A program made the position numbers and the translations under genes. DNA of 10,007 nucleotides from positions 1 to 10,007 of the forward strand of contig JAUVCJ010000069.1 of assembly GCA_030595765.1 (NCBI GenBank). The letters are read 5' to 3'. Positions 1 through 5,702 of the stretch are shown here, piece after piece. The notes beneath the pieces were generated by a model. The model did no database searches. It was given only the letters and a program-made list of their open reading frames with translations, and was not told the origin of the DNA. Positions within the stretch are counted from its first letter, which is position 1; each line of letters begins with the position of its first letter. This DNA comes from Thermoplasmatota archaeon (GTDB lineage: Archaea > Thermoplasmatota > Thermoplasmata > GCA-020350865 > JAUVCJ01).

Positions 1-14
1 CGTGTAAGGCATAA

Positions 15-74
15 TGGGTTGCACATATATAAAGATTTCTCTATCTGGATTGGGATTGAATTGTGGGTTGCACA
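15..74. repeat. 11-bp direct repeat pair upstream of the first gene
   Basis: TGGGTTGCACA occurs at 15-25 and again at 64-74, 49 bases apart. The first copy runs into a TATA-like ACATATATAAAG at 23-34. The pair could be regulatory or a remnant of an upstream element cut by the window edge. The identity of the copies is directly visible; any function is unknown. Confidence 0.5.
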
Positions 75-119
75 CGAAAAAGAAAAAAGGACTGGCTAAA
101 ATTGTGAAAACGGTAGTTC

Positions 120-128
120 TTTATATAC
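120..128 (+). promoter_or_regulatory. Possible archaeal TATA box for the HEPN-like gene
   Basis: TTTATATAC lies 15-23 bases before the ATG at 144. An archaeal transcript starting about 25 bases beyond the box centre would begin very close to the start codon, so a leaderless or near-leaderless mRNA is possible. No Shine-Dalgarno sequence is visible before the ATG, which fits that reading. An alternative TATA-like run lies at 24-31. Confidence 0.35.
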
Positions 129-143
129 TCTTAAATTTGAGAA

Positions 144-692
144 ATGAGTAGCTTTCTTTTGGAAGTTTTCACAAATCAGTGTTTATCTTGTACTGACCTA
201 CTAGCCACTTGGGTTAATCATTTCCTAAACTTGAGTTTAAGAGGGGGGAAATTGTCTATTCATAATAAGGCCTTCATTAAAACGTTTAAAGGTAAATTAA
301 GCGATAATAGCAATGATTCACAGATTGATGCATTTCACGAATGGACGAAAAATAAGCTATATCCGTATAGAAACATTATTCATCATATGGGTGAGATAAG
401 TAGTTGGATTTCTTTGCAGCAATCATTTACCGCAGTTCCTAAGGAATCTGGGTGGGATTTTGTTCAGATGAGGGAGGACTTAAAAGGGTATCCATCACAC
501 ACTGCGTTTCTAATTGCTACAAATACCATCAACCCACCGAACATTATAACAGGAGATGCGGGAGATTCACACAAATATGAACCCATTTGTGATTTTGCAG
601 AAAACTGGAAAAATCAGGTCTATGAAATGATTAAATTTTTTGTGGAGATAGTTGTTGCCGAACTAAATATAAATAATCATCACGGTGGTTAA
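144..692 (+). CDS. Hypothetical protein, HEPN-like
   Basis: This is a 182-residue soluble protein that I do not recognise as a named family. Near its middle it carries RNIIHH within the context LYPYRNIIHHMGEI. This matches the R-x4-6-H signature of HEPN domains, which are helical and often act as RNases in toxin-antitoxin, abortive-infection and CRISPR-associated proteins. The flanking sequence looks mainly helical, with a Trp-rich section after the motif. The in-frame codon at 138-140 is a stop, so ATG 144 is the first possible ATG. By hand counts of several lines the gene is about 35-37% GC, against about 52-55% in the next gene, which suggests recent acquisition. No antitoxin-like partner is adjacent. 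The HEPN reading rests on a single short motif and is tentative; the existence of a coding gene is more secure. Confidence 0.6.
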   Translation: MSSFLLEVFTNQCLSCTDLLATWVNHFLNLSLRGGKLSIHNKAFIKTFKGKLSDNSNDSQIDAFHEWTKNKLYPYRNIIHHMGEISSWISLQQSFTAVPKESGWDFVQMREDLKGYPSHTAFLIATNTINPPNIITGDAGDSHKYEPICDFAENWKNQVYEMIKFFVEIVVAELNINNHHGG

Positions 693-730
693 TGCCCTCA
701 CAAACTTAACATACCAACCACCCCTTTTCT
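684..730 (+). terminator. Possible terminator hairpin after the HEPN-like gene
   Basis: GGTGGTT at 684-690, overlapping the last codons, can pair with AACCACC at 716-722. A short pyrimidine/T run (CCTTTTCT) follows. A second AACCACC copy at 738-744 could pair instead. The 25-base loop is long, so this is only a weak candidate. Confidence 0.25.
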
Positions 731-757
731 AACATTCAACCACCATCCACCTCCAGG

Positions 758-1219
758 ATGTCTCCCATGAACGTAACCTATCGCCCCTTCACCCACGCCG
801 ACACCCAGATAGTAACCGAGCTAATCACATCACTCTACCGAGAGGATCCCGGTAGTCGGCCAATGACTTCTCAGAAGATAACACGCACATTGGATGCGCT
901 AACTGACCATCCAGACAGAGGTAGTATCGTTGTCCTAGAAAACGGCGGTAAGATAATAGGCTACTCCCTGCTGATCAACTACTGGAGCAATGAGCTGGGT
1001 GGCAACCTGCTGGTGATGGATGAGCTTTACATTATTGATAAGTACCGGGGCCAGGGTGTGGGGACTGCCTTTATCGAGCATGTGATAAGCTCGAACAGGG
1101 GCAAGGCTGTTGCACTGCAACTGGAAGTGACGGCGAATAATGTTAGGGCCAGGAAGCTCTATGTGAGACTGGGCTTCAGGCCGCTACCAAACGACCTGCT
1201 GACCCTGGTGTTGGAGTGA
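758..1219 (+). CDS. GNAT-family N-acetyltransferase
   Basis: This is a 153-residue single-domain GNAT protein, predicted to transfer an acetyl group from acetyl-CoA to an amine or protein N-terminus in the cytoplasm. The acetyl-CoA pyrophosphate loop is visible as YRGQGVGT (about residues 96-103), the Q/R-x-x-G-x-G motif. The C-terminal motif B follows as TANNVRARKLYVRLGF (about 125-140), with the usual Asn and the LY...LGF ending; Tyr135 is in the place of the common catalytic Tyr. The length is typical of the family. The start could be ATG 758 or ATG 767; the latter has AGGATG about seven bases upstream as a possible ribosome-binding site, giving a 150-residue protein. The chorismate mutase frame follows 51 bases later on the same strand. 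The substrate cannot be read from sequence. Confidence 0.88.
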   Translation: MSPMNVTYRPFTHADTQIVTELITSLYREDPGSRPMTSQKITRTLDALTDHPDRGSIVVLENGGKIIGYSLLINYWSNELGGNLLVMDELYIIDKYRGQGVGTAFIEHVISSNRGKAVALQLEVTANNVRARKLYVRLGFRPLPNDLLTLVLE

Positions 1220-1231
1220 GCCTGCCAGTAT

Positions 1232-1277
1232 TCAGTAAAATGGAATGAGCTATCAGTAAAATGAAATAGAATGAGCC
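1232..1277 (+). repeat. Imperfect tandem duplication before the chorismate mutase
   Basis: TCAGTAAAATGGAATGAGC at 1232-1250 is repeated at 1253-1276 as TCAGTAAAATG, then AAATAG, then AATGAGC, with a short insertion inside the second copy. The most upstream ATG of the next frame (1271) lies inside the second copy, which argues against it being a long-conserved start codon. Confidence 0.6.
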
Positions 1278-1684
1278 AGCTGTTTGCCATTAATGAAATG
1301 ACGGAAAGAGTTGAGAATATGAGCGATGATGTGAAAGACGGTATGAACGCTACTACGAATGGCGATATGAAAGCTGCTACGAAGGGTGCTTTGAAACCTG
1401 CAAGAGATTGTAATGATCTGGCCGAGATAAGGGCAGCAATAGATATCATCGACAACAAGATCGTTGAATTGGTCGCAAACCGTTCCAGTTATGTAAAAGA
1501 GGTTGCAAAATTCAAGCTGAGTGTGGATGATGTAGCAGACCCGAAGAGAGTGCAATTCGTAATTGATTCCAAAAAAGAACTGGCGCAACGGTATGGCGCA
1601 CCTCCAACGCTGGTAGAGAGCATATATGAGATGATGCTTGATTTCTTTCTGGAAGAAGAAGTAAAGGTTTGGAAGTCAAAATAG
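1271..1684 (+). CDS. Chorismate mutase, AroQ class, PchB-like
   Basis: The conserved part is an all-helical AroQ-type chorismate mutase, which rearranges chorismate to prephenate for Phe/Tyr synthesis. It closely resembles PchB-type proteins, including DLAEIRAAID, the spaced R...YVK...FK segment and the terminal EEEVKVWK. The full frame gives 137 residues, but about the first 40 are low-complexity and contain a tandem repeat. Starting at TTG 1391, preceded by AAGGGTG (1382-1388), gives 97 residues beginning MKPARDCNDL, similar in length and start to PchB (about 101 residues). In that numbering the active-site residues known for PchB fall at R14, R31 and K42, while position 90 is Glu rather than Gln. 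Yeast chorismate mutase also uses Glu at the equivalent site. I favour the short form, but ATG 1319, 1343 and 1367 are also possible. Isochorismate-pyruvate lyase activity is a less likely alternative. Confidence 0.85.
   Translation: MSQLFAINEMTERVENMSDDVKDGMNATTNGDMKAATKGALKPARDCNDLAEIRAAIDIIDNKIVELVANRSSYVKEVAKFKLSVDDVADPKRVQFVIDSKKELAQRYGAPPTLVESIYEMMLDFFLEEEVKVWKSK
1343..1390 (+). repeat. 24-bp tandem repeat, two imperfect copies
   Basis: Units 1343-1366 and 1367-1390 match at 19 of 24 positions and encode MNATTNGD and MKAATKGA. The next eight codons (LKPARDCN) continue the pattern weakly. The repeat lies just before the conserved chorismate mutase domain and is in frame with it. Confidence 0.7.
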
Positions 1685-1707
1685 TTTTTTTGCACGTTGC
1701 CCAGCAG

Positions 1708-1716
1708 TATATATAT
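1708..1716 (+). promoter_or_regulatory. TATA box of the CGGC-domain gene
   Basis: TATATATAT at 1708-1716 would place the transcript start around 1737, leaving a leader of about 22 bases that still contains the GGAGG ribosome-binding site at 1746-1750. A second AT-rich box at 1724-1734 would place the start too close to the coding region to keep that site. Confidence 0.5.
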
Positions 1717-1744
1717 GTGAATGTATTATATAATGCTCAAAAAA

Positions 1745-1751
1745 AGGAGGT
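1745..1751 (+). promoter_or_regulatory. Strong Shine-Dalgarno site deciding the CGGC start
   Basis: AGGAGGT (1745-1751) sits seven bases before ATG 1759. It is the best ribosome-binding site in the window. It shows that translation starts at 1759 and not at the upstream in-frame ATG at 1669, which would overlap the chorismate mutase. Confidence 0.8.
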
Positions 1752-1758
1752 CTTAACA

Positions 1759-2208
1759 ATGAAGGACACAACAAAGATTGGAATAATAATCTGTAACCGT
1801 TATCACACCTGTGCTGGAGGCAAATGCTTTAGGTCTCTTAAGGAAAGAGAGGGCGCTTTCAGCATCTACGGTGATGATGAGGAATTGGACCTGGTAGGAT
1901 ACACCACCTGTGGTGGCTGTCCTGGTGGTAACATTGAATATTCTCCTGAAGAAATGATTAAGAACGGGGCTCAAGTAATTCACCTGGCTACTGGCTTCAT
2001 CGTTGGATATCCCCCTTGCCCTTATATATCTGATTTCAAAAGCCTTATTGAGGAAAAACATGGATTGAAAGTGATTGTTGGCACCCATCCGATCCCTCAG
2101 AAATATTATTCTGTGCATAAAAAATTGGGAACATGGGATTCTCCAGAATGGAAAGAAAATATAAAGCCAACGTTGACAGACGAGAACACACGTTTTTCCT
2201 ACGATTGA
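1759..2208 (+). CDS. CGGC domain-containing protein
   Basis: This is a 149-residue cytoplasmic protein of the CGGC family, named for its Cys-Gly-Gly-Cys signature and common in anaerobes. The motif is at residues 51-54 (TTCGGCPGG). Further conserved-looking cysteines are C12, C18 and C23 (CNRYHTCAGGKC) and C87 (PPCPY), with a GTHPIP segment at 108-113. The clustering suggests a metal or Fe-S/thiol site, but the family's biochemical role is not established. The alternating pattern of hydrophobic strands (IGIIIC, VIHLATGFI, LKVIVGTH) looks like a Rossmann-like alpha/beta fold. The start is fixed by the strong ribosome-binding site, and a TATA box lies about 45 bases upstream, so the gene probably has its own promoter. 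Nothing flanking it suggests a pathway. Confidence 0.9.
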   Translation: MKDTTKIGIIICNRYHTCAGGKCFRSLKEREGAFSIYGDDEELDLVGYTTCGGCPGGNIEYSPEEMIKNGAQVIHLATGFIVGYPPCPYISDFKSLIEEKHGLKVIVGTHPIPQKYYSVHKKLGTWDSPEWKENIKPTLTDENTRFSYD

Positions 2209-2228
2209 TACAACATAAATGCCGATTA

Positions 2229-2351
2229 ATGAAGATGCCTGAATTAGTGCTTAAGAGCATTCTATTTCTTGCCGGTGTGACTGTATTTGCACTAGGACTA
2301 TTACTCCAGGTGGTGATGGTCCTCCTATTGGCTTCTTCTAGGTCAATATAA
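2229..2351 (+). CDS. Possible small membrane peptide (40 aa)
   Basis: A 40-codon frame from ATG 2229 encodes MKMPELVLKSI followed by an almost unbroken hydrophobic stretch (about residues 10-35), enough for one transmembrane helix, and ends ASSRSI. It lies alone between the CGGC gene and the ABC operon. There is no convincing ribosome-binding site, and I recognise no family. It may be a small membrane protein, the decayed end of a larger gene, or a chance frame; the hydrophobic run is the only argument for it. Confidence 0.25.
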   Translation: MKMPELVLKSILFLAGVTVFALGLLLQVVMVLLLASSRSI

Positions 2352-2440
2352 TAGAATGTATTGCTCTAGCAATACTTCTTAAGATTACTTGAGAGTGAAT
2401 TGGTAAGATTTGGGTGAACCATGGGTTAGATTCTGGAATA

Positions 2441-2451
2441 TCTATATTAAT
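2441..2451 (+). promoter_or_regulatory. Candidate TATA box of the ABC operon
   Basis: TCTATATTAAT at 2441-2451 is the most TATA-like sequence before the ABC ATPase gene. It would start transcription near 2470, just ahead of the GGTGATG ribosome-binding site at 2473-2479 that precedes ATG 2484. Confidence 0.4.
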
Positions 2452-2483
2452 GCATAAACGGATGATATCGATGGTGATGAGCC

Positions 2484-3440
2484 ATGGATACAGCGGACTA
2501 TGCGATCAGGATTGAGAACCTCGGTAAGGAGTATGTCAAGGGCGTAAAGGTTCTGGATGGCGTTTCTTTTGATGTGCTGAAAGGCGATATCGTGGGTTAT
2601 CTTGGGCCAAATGGTTCTGGAAAAACTACTACCATCAAGATATTGACCAATCTTCTCACACCAACCTCGGGAAGGGCTTTTATCAAGGGCATTGATGTTA
2701 CGAAGAATCCCAAGGAAGCGCTTAGATCCGTAGGTGCGCTGATCGAGGTGCCTGGCATATATGATTATCTAACTCCCAATGACCTGCTCACATATTTTGG
2801 AAAAATTCACGGGATGGACAAAAAGAAGATAGAAGAAAGGATTCCTGAGGTCCTGAAAAAGGTAAAGCTCCAGGATTGGCAGCATAAGAAAATTGGAGCG
2901 TTCAGCACAGGGATGCAAAGACGCCTGGCCATATCCAATGCCATTCTCCATGAGCCTGAAATTCTGATACTGGATGAGCCGGTCATAGGTCTTGACCCCA
3001 AGGGCATCAAAGAAATTAGAGAGATGCTTAAGGATTTCCAAAAAATTGGGATGACCATTTTTCTTAGTTCTCACCTGATGCACGAGGTATCCGAGACCTG
3101 CGACAAGGTGATATTCCTTGATGGGGCCAAGCTACTGGACTATGACACCGTGGATAATATCAAGGGCAGGCTAAAGGCCCAGGTAATTGTAATCAAGTTC
3201 TTGAACCCAGTAACTCCCGAGTTATTGACCCAGTTAAACTCCATGGAACTTGTTGGGAGCATTGAGCGAAGAAATGACGATGTTTTGATAGGTTTTGATG
3301 GGGATTATGAAACCAGCTTCAAGATACTAGCTCAACTCATGGCAATGAACTACAAAATTGCTTCGTTTGCTCCGGAGGAGGCCAATCTTGAGGATTTCTA
3401 TGTTTCTGTCATGAGCGATGAAAGGGGGGTGTCAAGTTAA
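2484..3440 (+). CDS. ABC transporter ATP-binding protein (ABC-2 exporter type)
   Basis: This 318-residue protein is the cytoplasmic ATPase that powers the permease encoded next to it. All nucleotide-binding motifs are present: Walker A GPNGSGKT (41-48), signature FSTGMQRR (140-147, a variant of LSGGQ), Walker B ILILDEP (160-166) with catalytic Glu165, D-loop GLDP, and switch His197 in FLSSH. The Q-loop position carries Glu88 in GALIEVPGIY, a form common in the BcrA/NatA-like subfamily. Residues after about 220 form the C-terminal extension usual in that group. GGTGATG (2473-2479) gives a ribosome-binding site four bases before the ATG. The stop overlaps the permease start (TAATG), so translation is coupled. 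Family relatives export antibiotics, lipids, sodium or proteins; the substrate here is unknown. Confidence 0.95.
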   Translation: MDTADYAIRIENLGKEYVKGVKVLDGVSFDVLKGDIVGYLGPNGSGKTTTIKILTNLLTPTSGRAFIKGIDVTKNPKEALRSVGALIEVPGIYDYLTPNDLLTYFGKIHGMDKKKIEERIPEVLKKVKLQDWQHKKIGAFSTGMQRRLAISNAILHEPEILILDEPVIGLDPKGIKEIREMLKDFQKIGMTIFLSSHLMHEVSETCDKVIFLDGAKLLDYDTVDNIKGRLKAQVIVIKFLNPVTPELLTQLNSMELVGSIERRNDDVLIGFDGDYETSFKILAQLMAMNYKIASFAPEEANLEDFYVSVMSDERGVSS

Positions 3441-4264
3441 TGTCCTTCAAAAATGATGTTAGTTCGGATATGAATCACGTTTTTCTGAACGTGGCATTTG
3501 AAATGAAGAAGCACTGGAAAAAGAACCGGATACTGATAGTTTCGTTGCTGGCTATTGCCCTGCCGCTACTGTTCTATGCTGTTCCCCCTATGCTTGGCAG
3601 TGATTACGCTGAAACCGCTAATCAATTTGCCAGCAGTAACCTCGGCTTCATAACTTTGATGATAATCATTTCTGCGGCAATGTTCACCGGAGACTCCATA
3701 TCTGGGGAGTTCGAGAACCGCACTGGCTTGATACTATTTCCTACACCACAACGCCAAAATTCCATATTTGTTGGCAAGTATATTGCATCATTATTGGCTA
3801 CCTGGCTTGCTGTTGGGTGGTACTATCTTGTCACAATGCTCGCTATCGGCCAGATCTATGGCTTTGACCAGGTTTCAATGGAGTTTTGCCAGAGCTTCCT
3901 GTTGGCTCTGCTGTACTCGGCCAGTGCTGTTAGCCTGATATACTTTTTCAGTGCAGTGATGAAGCGGTCTATCTCATCCACATTGCTTGGTTTCTTTGCC
4001 CTGATGATGATTATGCCTATAGTTTCCCTAGTTCTGAGCCTTGGAGATGTTGATACCTGGTTCCTTGTCACGCATTCAGCAGGCCTTATCACAGATGTTC
4101 TGGGAACCTCTGGTGTAAGCGGTTTTAGTTCCGGGCCAGGAGGTGGCGGTTTATCTAGCATCTCACCGGATTTCTATGAAGGTGTGTGGGTGATGACCGC
4201 CTATGCCATTGGTTTCTTTGCTGCTGGTCTAAGTGTTGCCAATAGAAAGAAGATGGAGGGATGA
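3440..4264 (+). CDS. ABC-2 type transporter permease
   Basis: This 274-residue integral membrane protein is the partner of the preceding ATPase. About six hydrophobic segments are visible, near residues 31-51, 69-82, 112-140, 150-174, 180-201 and 249-267. A conserved-looking cytoplasmic stretch between the second and third (FTGDSISGEFENRTG, then PTPQRQ) is typical of ABC-2 permeases. Between the last two segments lies a Gly/Ser-rich external loop (GFSSGPGGGGLSS, about 228-240). The start ATG shares its A with the preceding stop, and a GGGGGG run (3424-3429) is a plausible ribosome-binding site. The stop overlaps the next gene by four bases (ATGA). It probably works as a dimer with two ATPase subunits; the direction is inferred as export from the family. 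Confidence 0.92.
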   Translation: MSFKNDVSSDMNHVFLNVAFEMKKHWKKNRILIVSLLAIALPLLFYAVPPMLGSDYAETANQFASSNLGFITLMIIISAAMFTGDSISGEFENRTGLILFPTPQRQNSIFVGKYIASLLATWLAVGWYYLVTMLAIGQIYGFDQVSMEFCQSFLLALLYSASAVSLIYFFSAVMKRSISSTLLGFFALMMIMPIVSLVLSLGDVDTWFLVTHSAGLITDVLGTSGVSGFSSGPGGGGLSSISPDFYEGVWVMTAYAIGFFAAGLSVANRKKMEG

Positions 4265-4806
4265 AAATGAAAACACATGATACTAAGAAGACGATAGCTC
4301 AGATGGTGGGCTTGTGTTGCACCCTATTGATGGCATCTATTCTCCTGATGCCAGTTGCCGTCGCCCAACCGATGACCCCACCTATGCAGATGCCAGTTCC
4401 CGAGATTGAAATTACAGCGATCGAGTTCTCCAACACCGATGCTATCGAGGGTCAGGAAGTTACTATATCAATCACAATCGAGAACATGAACAGCACAATG
4501 GCATTTGATAATATCACACTCTCTCTGTACCTGGATTATGAGGTTGTGCACAACTTCACTGAAATATCCCTGGATGAGGCAGAATCTGCAACCTATGAAT
4601 ATGTATGGGATTCCGAATCTGGAACTCACAATGTAAGCGCATTGCTTGTCATAAATGAAATGCCACTCATGGACACCCAGATTAGTGAAGAGCTGATAGT
4701 GGGTCTTGGAGATGTGAGCACCATCATTGTTGCCCTGCTGGCGATATTGCTGGCAATATTGGTGATTGTAGCAGTGCCTAGTGTGTTTGCGGTGATAAGG
4801 AAATAG
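4261..4806 (+). CDS. Membrane-anchored extracellular protein with CARDB-like domain
   Basis: This 181-residue protein is exported and held at the cell surface. It has a basic N-terminus, a hydrophobic signal segment (about 15-33) ending AVA before Gln36, a Pro/Met-rich linker (37-48), one beta-rich Ig-like domain (about 49-147), and a C-terminal transmembrane helix (152-177) with a short basic tail. The domain's pattern (EGQEVTISITIEN ... SLYLD ... WDSESGTHNVSALL) resembles CARDB/S-layer-associated repeats of methanogens. GGAGGG at 4255-4260 directly abuts ATG 4261 but is ideally spaced for ATG 4267, so translation may begin two codons later. It is the third gene of the ABC operon. A role in substrate handling or in linking the exporter to the S-layer is an inference from context. 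Confidence 0.85.
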   Translation: MKMKTHDTKKTIAQMVGLCCTLLMASILLMPVAVAQPMTPPMQMPVPEIEITAIEFSNTDAIEGQEVTISITIENMNSTMAFDNITLSLYLDYEVVHNFTEISLDEAESATYEYVWDSESGTHNVSALLVINEMPLMDTQISEELIVGLGDVSTIIVALLAILLAILVIVAVPSVFAVIRK

Positions 4807-4829
4807 AAACGAGCCCGGCAACTTTCAAC

Positions 4830-5027
4830 TCAGCCGTCATCAAAGATAAAAAGCTCATCCACAGTGGTCTTCAGCGCCACTGCGATGTCGTGAGCGAGCT
4901 TCAGTGAGGGGTTATATTTTCCCTTTTCCAGGAACAGGATGGTCTCCCTTCTGACCCCGACCTTATTGGCCAGATCTATCTGGGTCAGGTCGTAGCGGGC
5001 TCTAAGCTCCTTTATTCTGGTCCTCAT
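4830..5027 (-). CDS. XRE/Cro-family transcriptional regulator
   Basis: This 65-residue protein is a single helix-turn-helix domain of the compact XRE type that pairs with small membrane proteins. The HTH is clear: TQIDLANKVGV (15-25), then the recognition helix RRETILFLEKGKYNPSL (26-42), ending LKTTVDELFIFDDG. ATG 5027 is preferred over the frame opening at 5075 because the protein then starts in the usual way (MRTRIKELR). An AGGT (revcomp of 5034-5037) also lies just upstream, overlapping the stop of the preceding gene. Only five bases separate the two genes. It probably binds the inverted repeat at 5395-5418 and represses its own operon; that is an inference from position. The gene converges on the ABC operon with only 23 bases between. 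Confidence 0.92.
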   Translation of the reverse strand: MRTRIKELRARYDLTQIDLANKVGVRRETILFLEKGKYNPSLKLAHDIAVALKTTVDELFIFDDG

Positions 5028-5032
5028 GCTGG

Positions 5033-5359
5033 CTACCTGCCCTGTTTGTCGTAGTAGAATAGCGAGAGAAGGCATACCAGCAGAGAGCCTCCGAAGAGGA
5101 GCACGAATGCCGGAAGCAGTATCTCCAGATTCTTTGTCAGATACCCGTATGCGAATATGCCTGAGCCAAAGAACGTTGTGTACATGAACGCATTCCTTGT
5201 TGCCCTGCCGATGTTGACCTCGATGCGTTCATCGCTCATGTTGTATATCGAAAAATACGAGATAAAACCAGCGAATCCCAGCATTCCCACATTCCATTCA
5301 GCAAAGAACAGGAGGCTTAACAGGGAAAGAAAGCCCAGGTACCACAGCATGTTTTTCAT
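5033..5359 (-). CDS. DUF3796-like small membrane protein
   Basis: This 108-residue membrane protein resembles DUF3796 proteins, which are often encoded directly before a small XRE regulator. Hydrophobic helices lie near the N-terminus (LWYLGFLSLLSLLFF and VGMLGFAGFISYFSIY), after the basic stretch containing RATRNAF (FMYTTFFGSGIFAYGYL), and near the end (ILLPAFVLLFGGSLLVCLLSLFYY). The segment MSDERIEVNIGRATRNAF between helices is the characteristic hydrophilic part. ATG 5359 is chosen because GGTGAT (revcomp of 5363-5368) precedes it by three bases; the frame stays open to 5413. The function of the family is not known. In such pairs the membrane protein may sense a membrane condition and control the regulator, but nothing here proves that. 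Confidence 0.85.
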   Translation of the reverse strand: MKNMLWYLGFLSLLSLLFFAEWNVGMLGFAGFISYFSIYNMSDERIEVNIGRATRNAFMYTTFFGSGIFAYGYLTKNLEILLPAFVLLFGGSLLVCLLSLFYYDKQGR

Positions 5360-5394
5360 ATTATCACCATTGTTTTTCGTAGAGCTAGATGTGT

Positions 5395-5418
5395 ACAAGG
5401 CGATATCGATCACCTTGT
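5395..5418. promoter_or_regulatory. Inverted repeat, probable XRE operator
   Basis: Arms ACAAGGCGAT (5395-5404) and ATCACCTTGT (5409-5418) flank the centre ATCG and are complementary at 9 of 10 positions. On the minus strand the site begins a few bases after the transcript start predicted from the TATA box at 5445-5454, and lies upstream of the DUF3796-like gene. Dyad size and position fit a dimeric repressor site, most simply for the XRE protein of the same operon. Confidence 0.65.
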
Positions 5419-5433
5419 GTTATCTATTTCTAA

Positions 5434-5445
5434 TCTAATGTTAGA
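5434..5445. promoter_or_regulatory. Short palindrome next to the TATA box
   Basis: TCTAATGTTAGA has perfect five-base arms around TG. It sits between the minus-strand TATA box and the predicted transcript start. It could be a second regulator contact, but AT-rich palindromes of this length also arise by chance. Confidence 0.35.
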
Positions 5446-5454
5446 TATATATAA
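5445..5454 (-). promoter_or_regulatory. TATA box of the DUF3796-XRE operon
   Basis: Read on the minus strand this is TTATATATAT. A start about 25 bases downstream would fall near 5424, giving a leader of roughly 65 bases that begins just before the 24-bp inverted repeat. Confidence 0.6.
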
Positions 5455-5702
5455 CATCATATTTGAATATTACGGCTTCATTTTTTCCAACCAATTATCA
5501 GATTTAGTCCTAAGCATGCTTGGCAAATCTCGATGGATGGATGCCTGGTATTTGTTACAACTCGCTCTTAGTCCAGTGCTGCCCTTTTCTTCGTTAGTTC
5601 TCAGATACGGCTAGTAAACTTCAGATACCTGGCATTGCAATATGGCTTCCACCCCAATGGCCTGAGCCGGGCGTACTGATCTAACAATTGGAGAAATTTA
5701 TC

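Larger units (their letters stand above)
5360..5702. other. Divergent intergenic region
   Basis: This 343-base stretch separates the minus-strand regulator operon from the TfoX-domain gene. Its left part (5395-5454) holds the promoter and inverted repeats of the operon. The right part (about 5455-5687) contains no recognisable gene. A 65-codon plus-strand frame at 5417-5614 overlaps the promoter and has no family features. GGAG at 5690-5693 is the likely ribosome-binding site of the TfoX-domain gene. No clear TATA box for that gene was found. Confidence 0.6.

Noticed and set aside
1159..1588. Minus-strand frames opposite the chorismate mutase
   Set aside because: The plus strand encodes a recognisable enzyme with conserved active-site residues; the antisense frames have no motifs or start signals.
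1669..1758. Upstream extension of the CGGC protein from ATG 1669
   Set aside because: It overlaps the end of the chorismate mutase, spans the TATA box, and ignores the strong AGGAGGT site that places the start at 1759.
3856..4161. Minus-strand 101-codon frame inside the ABC permease
   Set aside because: Antisense to a well-supported membrane protein; its Pro-rich part mirrors the Gly-rich loop.
5417..5614. Plus-strand 65-codon frame in the divergent intergenic region
   Set aside because: It overlaps the minus-strand promoter and the end of the inverted repeat, has no ribosome-binding site and resembles no family.
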